A stretch of 64,000 nucleotides of DNA from the NCBI GenBank assembly GCA_963573315.1, contig OY752140.1, positions 3,534,001-3,598,000 on the forward strand. Direction: 5' to 3'. A program made the position numbers and the translations under genes. The stretch's first letter is position 1; the number at the start of each line of letters is the position of its first letter. Positions 36,260 to 45,539 of this stretch are shown piece by piece. The notes under the pieces were generated by a model. The model saw nothing but the letters and a program-made list of their open reading frames with translations, searched no databases and had not been told where the DNA came from. The DNA is from Entomortierella parvispora. Taxonomy: Eukaryota; Mortierellomycota; Mortierellomycetes; Mortierellales; Mortierellaceae.

Positions 36260-36924
36260 ATCTCAATGAATAGACTACATCTCCACATAACTGATCCGAT
36301 TTACTCGAGTGCGAAGGGTGAACAGAGCTATTCATGTCCTTTCATGTCCTTTCACTGTTGGAGGTAAATAAATGAGTGGATCGACGCGTTGTTCTCGTTT
36401 GGAGGCCAGGCCCTTTTTGATTTCTTTGGCGCACGCTGCCCTGACTGTTGTTTTGAGCTGTGTGTTGACAACGCGCCTCCTTTCATTTTTGTGAAGTTAA
36501 GGCCGAGGGAAGAACGCGAACATTGAGCTGCCATCGCTATTCATGTTTGAAGGTGACACACAATGAGACAAGGCGATGCAGTTGAGGCGAAGCTGCAAAG
36601 GCGAAACTGTCTTTTTTCCAGTGTGTTCATCTTGCATCTTACATTTCGTCCATTTCCATTCTTCACCACTTCCTTCTTTCCATCTCTGCATCTCTTACTT
36701 CTGCATCTCTTACTTCTGCATCTCTTACTTCTCCATGCTCCCTGGTGATCACCTTTCAACTTGACTCTATCGTAGGTTCATTGTTACTCTTCAGGGTCGC
36801 GACTTGTGCAGAATGGTTGTTGTCTAACATTTAAATGACCGCCATAGGTAGCTTTTAGGTCAGCATCTTGCGGCCACTTCTTGGTTCCTGAAGATATAAC
36901 ACTCTGCTACTACAAAAGGTCAAC
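36260..36924. other. Intergenic between the two NACHT genes
   Basis: Short 3' region of gene 1 with AATAAA at 36366-36371, then the upstream region of gene 2. It includes three perfect copies of a 15-bp unit, TGCATCTCTTACTTC (36687-36731). No sequence here resembles the N-terminal 480 residues of gene 1 in any frame I read. Confidence 0.5.
36687..36731 (+). repeat. 15-bp tandem repeat, three copies
   Basis: TGCATCTCTTACTTC repeats three times without change, about 200 bp upstream of the second NACHT gene. It may be promoter sequence; no factor is assigned. Confidence 0.7.
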
Positions 36925-39900
36925 ATGGATCCAGATTCGGAGGTCGCCATCGGCCATCTTCTCCGCAAACGATCTATAGTGTATGACAGAGGGGCCGTCT
37001 ATATCCAATTGCTGTCAAAAAAAAGTATCCATGCCACAGAAGATGTCCTAATCGAGCTGCAGGAACGGGCCACGACATTTCTTGAAAGCAGAAGCGAGGT
37101 TCTACTTGTCCTTGGCGACTCTGGTGCGGGAAAGTCAACATTTGGCTTGCGTCTGAAGAACGAGCTTTGGACTGAATACAAAGCAAGAGGGCCCATTCCA
37201 CTCTTCATTGATTTGAAAACAATCGACACATCGGACAAGGATATGGTTCATCAACATTTGGAAGACTTGGACTTATTCTCGGATGAACAAATCGAGGACA
37301 TGAGGCGGTCCCGACAATTTGTTCTGATCTGTGATGGGTACGACGAATACCACAAATGGACCAACCTCCACACCAAAAACTACTTTAACAGACCCCGACA
37401 GTGGCAAGCCAAGATGATTATCAGCTGTCGCACTCAATACCTTGGACCAAATTACCGCCACTACTTTGAACCAGAGACGCCAAACATACCCAACCCCGAC
37501 TATTCTCATACATCGGACCGATTCGAGGAGGCAGTGATCGTCCCATTCAGGATTTCTCAGATCGAGGAATATGTGGAGCTGTTCACCCAAGTACCGGAAA
37601 CTGAGGAATATCTGGAGAGGGACCCCGAATGGAGCACAGAACAGTACATGGAGCGGCTCAGGGGTATTACTCACTTGATGGAACTCGTCAAGAACCCTTT
37701 CATGCTCAAGATGATCCTGGATGTTCTCCCGACAATCGCCAAAACCACAACCAAGATGACGAGGGTCGAGCTCTATGATCGTTTCGTAGAGCTACATTTC
37801 AAATCGGAGCACTGGCGATTGGTTAACCAACACACCAGTGGTAAAATGGACAACGGGACGCTTTCAGTATTCACATCACTCAAAGACAGCGAGTTCATTG
37901 ACCGTGGCCTGGATTTCTCAAAGCGATTGTCTCACTGTATGTTTAAAGAGCAGAAGGGGGTCAACTCGGTCACCTACTCGGTTGATCAGGACGGGGGGTC
38001 GTGGAAAGATCCATTCTTTGGCTTTGATGATGATAAGACCAAGTTGATGCGACGGTCAGCTCAATTGGTATGCCGGGAGAACAAGCAGGATCACCGCCAA
38101 TTGATTCGTTACAGGACCAGATCGTCTCACAAACGAAACTCGTACGAGTTCAGTCATCGATCGATTCTAGAGTATTTTTACTCGTGCTTGATCTTTGATC
38201 CAAGGGGTAACGAGGGTCAGTTGGATCTCGCCACTTGCCTTCATTCTACCGAAAGCCCACCGCTCGTCGTTAGCCATCCTTTTGGTCAAACCAACATCGT
38301 CTCGGAACCATCGATTGTTCACTTTCTGGCGGAGCGTGTCCAACTAAACGAAGGATTCCAGGATCAACTCCAAACCATTTTGCAACTTTCCAAGGCCAAG
38401 GAAACTAGCCAAGCTGCAACCAATGCCATCACGATCCTTGTCCGAGCGGGAGAACGGTTCAATGGAACGGATCTGAAAGGGATCCGAGTTCCTGGTGCAG
38501 ATCTGAGTGGCGGTGACTTTGACTCGGCTCAGCTCCAAGGCGCGGACTTGAGGAATACCATTCTACGAAACGTCTGGATGCATCAGGCTGACTTAAGTAA
38601 TTCTCTGATGGAGGGGGTAGCGTTCGGCGAATATCCGTACCTTGAGTTGGACAGCGCCCCAGAGCACTGCGCGTATTCACCTGATGGGATGCACTTGACA
38701 GTTGGCCTCAATAATGGCACAATCGTCATGTACAGCACTTCAACATGGAACAAAGTTTCTTTTCCGAAGAACAATTACACAGTCATGAGTGGCAAAGACC
38801 CATACAGTGGCAATCGGATCGCCTCGGGGAGTTTGGAAAATGTTGTGCGACTGCCGGATGTACAGACTGGTGCTCTTGCCACCTGCTTGAGTGGCCACTC
38901 AAAAACAGTTTTTTCTGTGGCTTTCTCACCTGACGGCTACCAGATCTCCTCAGGAAGCCGTGATAAGACCGTACGATTGTGGAATGCGCAAACTGGCACT
39001 CTTGTCGCTTCCTTGAGCGGCCACACTGATGCTGTTACTACTGTGGCTTACTCACCCAGCGACCTCCAGATTGCTTCTGGAAGTCGGGACAAGACTGTAC
39101 GATTGTGGGATGCGCAGACCGGTTCTTATGTCGGGTCATTAAGCGGCCACGAAGATTTCGTAACTTCCGTGGCGTATTCACCTAATGGCCACCAAATCGC
39201 CTCAGGCAGTCTTGATTACACTGTGCGACTGTGGAACTCACAAACTTGTACTCTAGCCTTGTCCTTGGGTGGCCATACTGATTCCATCCAGTCGGTAGCC
39301 TACTCACCTTGCGGACAAAATATTGTCTCTGGCAGTCAAGACATGACGTTGCGGCTGTGGGATGTACAGACTGGCACTCTCATCTTTTCCCTGAGAGGTC
39401 ATACCAACGTTATCAGCTCTGTAGCATACTCACCGAGTGGACACCAGATCGCATCAGGAAGCTATGACAAGACCGTGCGATTGTGGGATGTAAAGACTGG
39501 CACTCTTATCTTTTCTCTGAGAGGTCATACCAACGTTATCAGCTCTGTAACATACTCACCGAGTGGACACCAGATCGCCTCTGGTAGTTATGACAAGACG
39601 GTGCGACTCTGGGATGTACAAACTGGTCAACTTGCCGCCTCCGTCAGTGGGCACACAAATGCGGCTGTTTCTTTATCATGTTCGCCTACCTGTCGCCAGA
39701 TCGCCTCAGGGAGTCGGGACGAGACCCTGCAAATATGGGATGCAGAGACAGGCGCTCTTGTTTCTTCTTTGAGTGGCCATACTAATGGGGTCACTTCTGT
39801 GGCATTTTCGCCCAGTGGCCACCAGATCGCCTCAGGCAGTAATGACTGGAGTGTGCAATTGTGGGATGCACATACCGGTGCTCTTATCTCTTCCTTTTGG

Positions 39901-40665
39901 GGCCACACAGGTGGTGTCACTTCCGTAGCATTTTCACCCAGTGGCCATCAGATCGCCTCAGGTAGTTATGACAAGACCGCGCGATTGTGGGATGTGCACA
40001 CGAGCGCACTTACCTCTTCTTTGAGAGGCCACTGCGATTCTGTCACGTCAGTAGCGTACTCTCCCAACGGCCAGCAGATCGTCTCAGGCAGCTGGGATAA
40101 GACTGTGCGACTGTGGGAGGTACAGACAGGCGCCTATGTATCTTCTTTGGGTGGCAATGCCAATGGTGTCACCTCTGTCGCGTATTCTGCCAATGGCCGC
40201 CATATCGCGTCGGGTGGCTGGGACAGCACCGTGCGACTGTGGCATGCAGATACTGGAGTTCTTGCCTGTACTTTGAGCGGTCATACCAGAAGTGTTGACT
40301 GTGTGGTCTTTTCGCCTGATGACCACCAGATCGCTTCGGCAAGTGATGACCAAACTGTACGATTGTGGGACACAGATTCTGGTCATTGTTGGGCTATATT
40401 GGGGGATTTTCACGATCCTCCTCACAGTGTTGTTTGGAGGGCTACTCTTGAAGGTATCTATCTCGTGATTGGCGGAGGATTCAACTCTGTTTGCTCGTGG
40501 AAAGTTGTCCAGAATGAAAAAAATGTTCAGAAGGATCTGCAGTGGCGATCAACCCAAGACACCCTTTTCTTGCGAAAGGCTTGTATTCAGGGAATCCAAG
40601 ACTTGAGTGACATGAACAGACGGCTACTGCGGCAACGAGGGGCAATAGAACAGACGACTCTTTGA
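36925..40665 (+). CDS. NACHT / pentapeptide / WD40 STAND protein 2 (NLR-like, short N-terminus)
   Basis: A 1246-aa paralogue of the preceding gene that begins almost directly at the NACHT domain. The P-loop GDSGAGKST is near residue 63, LICDGYDEY near 133, pentapeptide repeats at about 517-572 and WD40 repeats at about 575-1193. From 36927 to 38651 it aligns gap-free with 31633-33357 (constant offset of 5294 bp) with about ten amino-acid changes after the first 40 residues. The WD array then diverges strongly and has seven fewer repeats, before the shared tail returns. It lacks the 480-residue N-terminal region of gene 1, so it may be an effector-less helper, a decoy, or a truncated copy. The start ATG arises where similarity to gene 1 begins. 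No stop or frameshift interrupts it, so it is not an obvious pseudogene. Confidence 0.86.
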   Translation: MDPDSEVAIGHLLRKRSIVYDRGAVYIQLLSKKSIHATEDVLIELQERATTFLESRSEVLLVLGDSGAGKSTFGLRLKNELWTEYKARGPIPLFIDLKTIDTSDKDMVHQHLEDLDLFSDEQIEDMRRSRQFVLICDGYDEYHKWTNLHTKNYFNRPRQWQAKMIISCRTQYLGPNYRHYFEPETPNIPNPDYSHTSDRFEEAVIVPFRISQIEEYVELFTQVPETEEYLERDPEWSTEQYMERLRGITHLMELVKNPFMLKMILDVLPTIAKTTTKMTRVELYDRFVELHFKSEHWRLVNQHTSGKMDNGTLSVFTSLKDSEFIDRGLDFSKRLSHCMFKEQKGVNSVTYSVDQDGGSWKDPFFGFDDDKTKLMRRSAQLVCRENKQDHRQLIRYRTRSSHKRNSYEFSHRSILEYFYSCLIFDPRGNEGQLDLATCLHSTESPPLVVSHPFGQTNIVSEPSIVHFLAERVQLNEGFQDQLQTILQLSKAKETSQAATNAITILVRAGERFNGTDLKGIRVPGADLSGGDFDSAQLQGADLRNTILRNVWMHQADLSNSLMEGVAFGEYPYLELDSAPEHCAYSPDGMHLTVGLNNGTIVMYSTSTWNKVSFPKNNYTVMSGKDPYSGNRIASGSLENVVRLPDVQTGALATCLSGHSKTVFSVAFSPDGYQISSGSRDKTVRLWNAQTGTLVASLSGHTDAVTTVAYSPSDLQIASGSRDKTVRLWDAQTGSYVGSLSGHEDFVTSVAYSPNGHQIASGSLDYTVRLWNSQTCTLALSLGGHTDSIQSVAYSPCGQNIVSGSQDMTLRLWDVQTGTLIFSLRGHTNVISSVAYSPSGHQIASGSYDKTVRLWDVKTGTLIFSLRGHTNVISSVTYSPSGHQIASGSYDKTVRLWDVQTGQLAASVSGHTNAAVSLSCSPTCRQIASGSRDETLQIWDAETGALVSSLSGHTNGVTSVAFSPSGHQIASGSNDWSVQLWDAHTGALISSFWGHTGGVTSVAFSPSGHQIASGSYDKTARLWDVHTSALTSSLRGHCDSVTSVAYSPNGQQIVSGSWDKTVRLWEVQTGAYVSSLGGNANGVTSVAYSANGRHIASGGWDSTVRLWHADTGVLACTLSGHTRSVDCVVFSPDDHQIASASDDQTVRLWDTDSGHCWAILGDFHDPPHSVVWRATLEGIYLVIGGGFNSVCSWKVVQNEKNVQKDLQWRSTQDTLFLRKACIQGIQDLSDMNRRLLRQRGAIEQTTL
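38896..40410 (+). repeat. WD40 array of NACHT protein 2: 12 clear repeats
   Basis: Twelve 42-residue repeats, preceded by two degenerate units and followed by one. That totals about 14-15, compatible with two seven-bladed propellers. Confidence 0.85.
39369..39620 (+). repeat. Recent 126-bp duplication of one WD unit
   Basis: 39369-39494 and 39495-39620 are nearly identical at DNA level. Both encode TGTLIFSLRGHTNVISSV or a one-residue variant, whereas other neighbouring repeats differ widely. This captures array growth by single-unit unequal exchange. Confidence 0.85.
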
Positions 40666-41110
40666 ACCCCATTGGACGGATTATATTTCACAGCGAGCAT
40701 GGACTTGAAGATTGTTATTAAAGATTAGATTAGAGCAATAATGTTGCGATCCGTACCTGGTGCCCTCAGTTGTCGATCTTGGACTGCAATGGCTCCCTCA
40801 CACGCGACACTGACACGTCCAAAAAAAAAAAAAAAAAAAAAAAAAAGAGAGAGAAAAGGGGACTGCTCATTTCAAACACGGCCAATCACGGACCAGGCGG
40901 GGCACGGGCACAGTGAAGGAAGAGTGGGACGGACGCACACGGTCCCTCTTCTTTTTTTGTTCTTCCGTTGTTCTCTCTCTTCATCCAGACAACACGCACA
41001 CACACACATACACACTCATGGGTTGCATGGTTGCACAGGCCTCCACCGTCATCATCGCTTCACTCTCCACCTCCTGTTGCCGTAACACTCGTTGAATTGA
41101 ACAACCAGCC
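40666..41110. other. Intergenic, NACHT gene 2 to F-box gene
   Basis: Contains an A run near 40821-40846, a CA-rich segment (40990-41020) and a CT-rich leader before the F-box gene start. No gene is seen. Confidence 0.45.
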
Positions 41111-43882
41111 ATGTGCTCAGTCCCTCCTCATCTCCCTCCTTCCTTCTCTCCACCCCTCCCCCAACAGAACCCGGATCACTCACCTCCACAACCCCAGCCC
41201 CTTGCACAAGATCCACCCCTCAACCGTTCTTCCGACTCAGCTGCCTCGGCCATGATGCTCTTGGATGCTACCACCATCCAGGGCCTCGTTCTCTACACTC
41301 TGTATTTGCTGAACCGGCTAGGAATTTTCCGATGGAGAGACACTCAGCGTTTCTCGTCTATTTGTCGGCGCTTGTTTCGACTGATGCCTGCAGCCACGGC
41401 AACGTCTCTGGCCGAGTCAGGCATGGCGGATGAACTGTCATCGATTGATCAAAGCCAGGAGCTTGCAGCGAGACAAGGGGCAGAGGATATCGAAGATGCA
41501 GGAGAATCTAGCCAGGAGACAGATACAAACAGACCCATCGCCGTCACTCCTCAATCGACAAAGGGGGACATGACAACGAGGCCGAGACTGATGAAGGCTT
41601 GCTCCATCAACGACGTTCTGCCTCCCGAGATACTGGATTTAATATTTGACCATCTCTCTGGCAGCCATTCGTCTGGCTCTTGTTGCTTGTACTCTTCCTC
41701 GTCCTATTCCACTGGGTCTACTCACCACCACCACTCCTCCCACGACCTTCTCCGACGAGGGCGGACGTTGAGGCGATGCATGGTTGTATGCAGGATCTGG
41801 TATGGGCTTATTGGCCCACGAGTCTGGAAGTACCCCCGCGTCCTCTGGTCAAGGAACTGGTCCAGATTTTACCCGGTAGCCTTGTCAACAACACAATTTC
41901 ACGACAACAAGACCTTGCCGGTCATTGACAGTCATGTGGATCAGGCGAGTGACGGCCATTTATTATTCCCTCGACCCAAGGGTCCATTGGAGCTACTATC
42001 ACTTGGACAGGATGAACTTCATGAGCTAGATCGCCAGGAACTGGAAGAATGGGTCGTGTGGCGAAAGCGAGAGAGGTTTCAGCGAGCAAGGGAATGTAGA
42101 CGAAGACGCCTCTTCCGCAAATGTAAAGGAATATCTGTTACAGAGACCAGTAGTAGGACTCATCCAAGGACTGAAAGGGGATCTCAAGACAGCATTGCAA
42201 GAGCTGTCGAAGGCAGTGACGATCGACGGGCCCGCGAGGATAGGGATGATGCTCAGTCTGTTTACTCACTCAGCGACGATGATCTCGAAACGGACGAAGA
42301 TAGCGAGGGAGATAATTCAGAGGACGAGGGTTCATTAATGAAGTTGGTCTCTGGGATTGATCGACTACAGTCCTTGATCCGCTCTCACTTTTTACTCCTG
42401 GATGGACAACACGAAGGCCAGGCATTCTCCAGGACTATCAACCTCCCATTTTCAAAGGCCCTTCGAAGATTGCGCCAACGGGAAGCTATCAGAGACTGCC
42501 GTCGACGAATGAGCGACATACGACACATGGATGGTCTGCCCGAATCCTTGCCACTCAGGACGTGCGGCCAATGGATTCAAATTATCAATCTTCAGCAGGA
42601 GACATCCACCCCTCAAAAACTTAGCTCTCAATCATGGACCCATTCGCCCTTGACATACCATGACAGTCACATCTTAAGACGGCGGCGCCGAGGCGGACAC
42701 ATCTTTGATCAAGGGGGTCCCCAACATTTAGAGCAACAACCAGAAGAACAGAGATGGTTAGGTCGGCTCTTTTCATTGGTGTTTACTGGATCTGGATCAC
42801 GAAATGTCCCTGCAGATCAACCTCCAGCACCGTCTCGGCTTCGTTCAAGACGCGACTTTGTCACCAACAGGACACTAGAGACGATTTTGGAATGCTGTCC
42901 AGGTCTTTGTCGACTGACGATATCAGAATGCCAGGGGATCACTGACGAGGGCCTTGTCAAGATTTCAGATTCGCAATGTGTGGCCCGACAGACGTTGGTC
43001 TCTCTTCATTTGGCTGGGTGCCACCAGATCACGGATCATGGGCTCTTGGGTCTTGTGGCTCACCATTCTTCTACAACCGCTTCTTTGTCGCCTTCGCCAC
43101 GAGTCCGGCTCGAGTCTTTGGATATAGCAGGTTGCTATCAGATCACAGATGATGGACTTGTACCGTTCTTGGATCAATGTGGCTCCAAATTGAAACAACT
43201 TCGGGTTTCTGACTGTGAAGGAGTTACTTTTAGGACAGTATCGACCTTGGCGGAGCATTGCCATGGGATCCAATGGTTGGATATGGCAAGAGCGGGTCCT
43301 CTAACAGAGGATTGCTTGTTCGCCTTGGCGAATCACTGTCGGGATCTGGAATGGCTGAGTCTGGCAAGGTGTCATCCATCGGAGCTATCTGATGCTTCTT
43401 CCCCCACCTCATCCATCACATCTACTTCTTTACAGACGGCTCTAGGATCTGAAAGTTCCATCGAGATAGAAGGCATGAAAAGGGAGGAGTTTGAAGAAGA
43501 GCTTTATGAGGAAGACCAAGACTCGATTTCTGACCGCTGTATCGCTCAAATCTGTGAAGCCTGTCCTGACCTTCAGTTGCTGGATCTATCCTACATCTCA
43601 ACGTTGACAAACGGGGCGATGGAGTCTTTGGCAGAGTTGGCCAAGAGCCTGGTGTGCCTGACCATCATTGGCTGTCCAGGGATCACGTCGGTGTCTCTTG
43701 CTCATTTGGCCCGGTTACGGAACACAAGCGGCAAGCTGGGTTGTATCACGATGGGCGACGTTCAGGGCATCTCGGAAAAGGACATTGAGCAGATCATGCA
43801 AGGGACGCTGAGCGGCTGGCAAAAGAGTCTTGTGGACGAGGCCAACCTGGGCGAGATCCTGGGCCGGAGCTGGGACGAATGA
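41111..43882 (+). CDS. F-box and leucine-rich repeat protein (Amn1/Pof2/Grr1-like)
   Basis: An intronless gene of 923 aa, probably the substrate receptor of an SCF ubiquitin ligase. The F-box starts at NDVLPPEILDLIFDHLSG (about residues 170-187) and resumes at RRCMVVCRIWYGLIGPRVWKYP after an inserted Ser/His-rich stretch. Cysteine-type LRRs run from about residue 590: CPGLCRLTISECQGITDEGL, LHLAGCHQITDHGL, LDIAGCYQITDDGL, LRVSDCEGV, WLSLARCH, LLDLSYISTLTNGAM and LTIIGCPGITSVSL. The centre is basic, then acidic and disordered. ATGs at 41252-41257 (MMLLDATT..) are an alternative start, and the residues after them (LVLYTLYLLNRLGIF) are hydrophobic enough to be a membrane-associating helix. The substrate is unknown. 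Confidence 0.85.
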   Translation: MCSVPPHLPPSFSPPLPQQNPDHSPPQPQPLAQDPPLNRSSDSAASAMMLLDATTIQGLVLYTLYLLNRLGIFRWRDTQRFSSICRRLFRLMPAATATSLAESGMADELSSIDQSQELAARQGAEDIEDAGESSQETDTNRPIAVTPQSTKGDMTTRPRLMKACSINDVLPPEILDLIFDHLSGSHSSGSCCLYSSSSYSTGSTHHHHSSHDLLRRGRTLRRCMVVCRIWYGLIGPRVWKYPRVLWSRNWSRFYPVALSTTQFHDNKTLPVIDSHVDQASDGHLLFPRPKGPLELLSLGQDELHELDRQELEEWVVWRKRERFQRARECRRRRLFRKCKGISVTETSSRTHPRTERGSQDSIARAVEGSDDRRAREDRDDAQSVYSLSDDDLETDEDSEGDNSEDEGSLMKLVSGIDRLQSLIRSHFLLLDGQHEGQAFSRTINLPFSKALRRLRQREAIRDCRRRMSDIRHMDGLPESLPLRTCGQWIQIINLQQETSTPQKLSSQSWTHSPLTYHDSHILRRRRRGGHIFDQGGPQHLEQQPEEQRWLGRLFSLVFTGSGSRNVPADQPPAPSRLRSRRDFVTNRTLETILECCPGLCRLTISECQGITDEGLVKISDSQCVARQTLVSLHLAGCHQITDHGLLGLVAHHSSTTASLSPSPRVRLESLDIAGCYQITDDGLVPFLDQCGSKLKQLRVSDCEGVTFRTVSTLAEHCHGIQWLDMARAGPLTEDCLFALANHCRDLEWLSLARCHPSELSDASSPTSSITSTSLQTALGSESSIEIEGMKREEFEEELYEEDQDSISDRCIAQICEACPDLQLLDLSYISTLTNGAMESLAELAKSLVCLTIIGCPGITSVSLAHLARLRNTSGKLGCITMGDVQGISEKDIEQIMQGTLSGWQKSLVDEANLGEILGRSWDE

Positions 43883-43927
43883 TTCTTTGTATCTGTGTGC
43901 ATGTAGATGGAACCCAGAAATACCTAA

Positions 43928-43933
43928 AATAAA
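43928..43933 (+). terminator. Putative polyadenylation signal, F-box gene
   Basis: AATAAA 46 nt after the stop codon. Confidence 0.45.
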
Positions 43934-44236
43934 AGAAGACTAGTGGTGGATCGACGCCACCAACGCCACCGAGAACTGGCCCCTCGCCCCGGGTGGGCTC
44001 ATCTTCCTTGTTTCTTGGCTTTCCTCTAACTTTGAGAAGCGAGATTCGTGCCTCATTTTTTTTTTTTTTTTTTTTTTTTGGAAGGTGCGCGCCGGATAGG
44101 CGGAAAAAAAAAGAGAGATAAAAAGACCTCACTTTCTTTCCTCCTCATCCTTTCCTTTCTTCTCTCCTCACTATCACTCTTTACATTCATCTTCTTCCTC
44201 TCTCTTACCTCTTCCAATCAACACAACATCGTCATC

Positions 44237-44611
44237 ATGTCCAAGCCAGAATACTCTGCACCCATCGCCTTCGATAGCCAACAGACCCCTTCCCCCGCCT
44301 ACAACCAGCAGCAGCCCTATGGTCAACCACCACAGATGCAGCAACCATACATCCAACAACACCACCAATACAATCAACAACAACAACAACTACAGTATGG
44401 TCAACAGCAGCAACCTCCCGTCATGGTCTACCGTCGCAACGACGCCTTGATTGCTCAATACCAGAGGGAAATCGCCGAGAACGAGCTCGGTTGCTCGGAT
44501 ATCGTCTGGTTCATCTGCTGCGGTCCTTTTGCCTTGATCTGCTGTCTGCCAAAGTACAATGCCCAACAACGGGCCAAGACCAACCTCGACATTGAATTGG
44601 CCAAGGTCTAA
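44237..44611 (+). CDS. Small Q-rich protein with cysteine-rich hydrophobic tail
   Basis: 124 aa. Residues 1-70 are rich in Gln, Pro and Tyr, with runs from CAA/CAG codons. Residues 70-90 are charged and helical (RRNDALIAQYQREIAENE). A cysteine-rich hydrophobic segment, GCSDIVWFICCGPFALICCL, follows, and the end is polar (QQRAKTNLDIELAKV). The layout recalls Cys-rich membrane-associated tail (CYSTM-like) or palmitoylated small proteins, but the match is by pattern only. The start is set at 44237 because the sequence before it is a CT-rich leader with CATCATC just before the ATG. A T run near 44058 and the CT leader make up a compact promoter. Confidence 0.8.
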   Translation: MSKPEYSAPIAFDSQQTPSPAYNQQQPYGQPPQMQQPYIQQHHQYNQQQQQLQYGQQQQPPVMVYRRNDALIAQYQREIAENELGCSDIVWFICCGPFALICCLPKYNAQQRAKTNLDIELAKV

Positions 44612-44660
44612 AAAATAAACAAGACTGACTGGAGTTTTTTCCTTCTCCTCTCATGAACCG

Positions 44661-44666
44661 AATAAA
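44661..44666 (+). terminator. Putative polyadenylation signal, small Q-rich gene
   Basis: AATAAA 50 nt after the stop; a second AATAAA lies near 44713. Confidence 0.45.
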
Positions 44667-45539
44667 AGAAAAAGCGAAAAGAACAGTGATACCATGAAAA
44701 TAACAAAACTTTTAATAAAATCAAAGATCTGAATCGACATCAGAGGTCTCATCTTAAAAAAAAAAAAAAAAAGGCCTCCAGAAGTGATGAAGGTTTTGTT
44801 CGCCAGCAGCGCCTTGGAGAGTCAAGAAAGTCGACCTGCCCTTTGGGTTTGGTCTACCGGGGGGCGGAGAAAGAAGACAGTTTGCAGGCGGAGCGCGACA
44901 AGAGGCGGGCGGTGCAAAGATAAAAGGGCTGAAGGGCTGTCGTGTTTCTGTTCTGCTGAAGGAAGCACGCATGTCCGTCACAGGGTTCACTCGATTTTTT
45001 AATTTTGAGTTGCCGCTCTTGGCACCACCACACCACTCGGGGTCTCATCCGTCCCGCGGGAAAAAGTCCCTTATGCAGTGAGCCCTCTCAGGATGGATGG
45101 AGGCGAGGGGGAGAGAACCCGGAGGCGCTGTGGTCGCAGTGCAGGGATCTAGAGAGGCATGGCAACAATGTGTCCCTTTCTACAAGTTCCTAGCCACCAA
45201 CTGTGTGTCCAGTTCAATGTCACACCGCGTCAAAAGTCGAAACACGAGTAAACATTAACAATCTAGAGCCCAGTTATGGATTTTCTCGAGATGGTTGGGT
45301 TTTCGCTCTCTCTCTGCGCACAGACAACCGAGATAGTACAGACTAAACAAAAAAGATAGACGCGCCGTCTTTGTGCTCAAACAAACCGCGTCCCTGCATT
45401 TTCATCTTCGCGCCGCGGCCTGTTTATTATACAATTGATCTGCTAGTCACTTTCAGTCCCTACTGCCATGGCTAAGCCCATCCAAGTCATCCTCATCAAA
45501 GGTCACCATGGGCCGCCTGGGTCAACGAAAAGTCAAAAG
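44667..45539. other. Convergent intergenic region, 3' side of TOF1
   Basis: No gene is supported. It holds an A run near 44756-44771 and, at 45475-45539, a degenerate continuation of the TOF1 C-terminal coding repeat (see findings). Confidence 0.5.

Noticed and set aside
33593-40410. CRISPR-like or satellite interpretation of the regular 126-bp repeats
   Set aside because: The periodicity is fully explained by in-frame 42-residue WD40 units in a fungal gene.
36925-40665. Gene 2 as a simple pseudogene
   Set aside because: 1246 uninterrupted codons, intact P-loop and Walker B, and intact repeats; truncation alone does not show decay.
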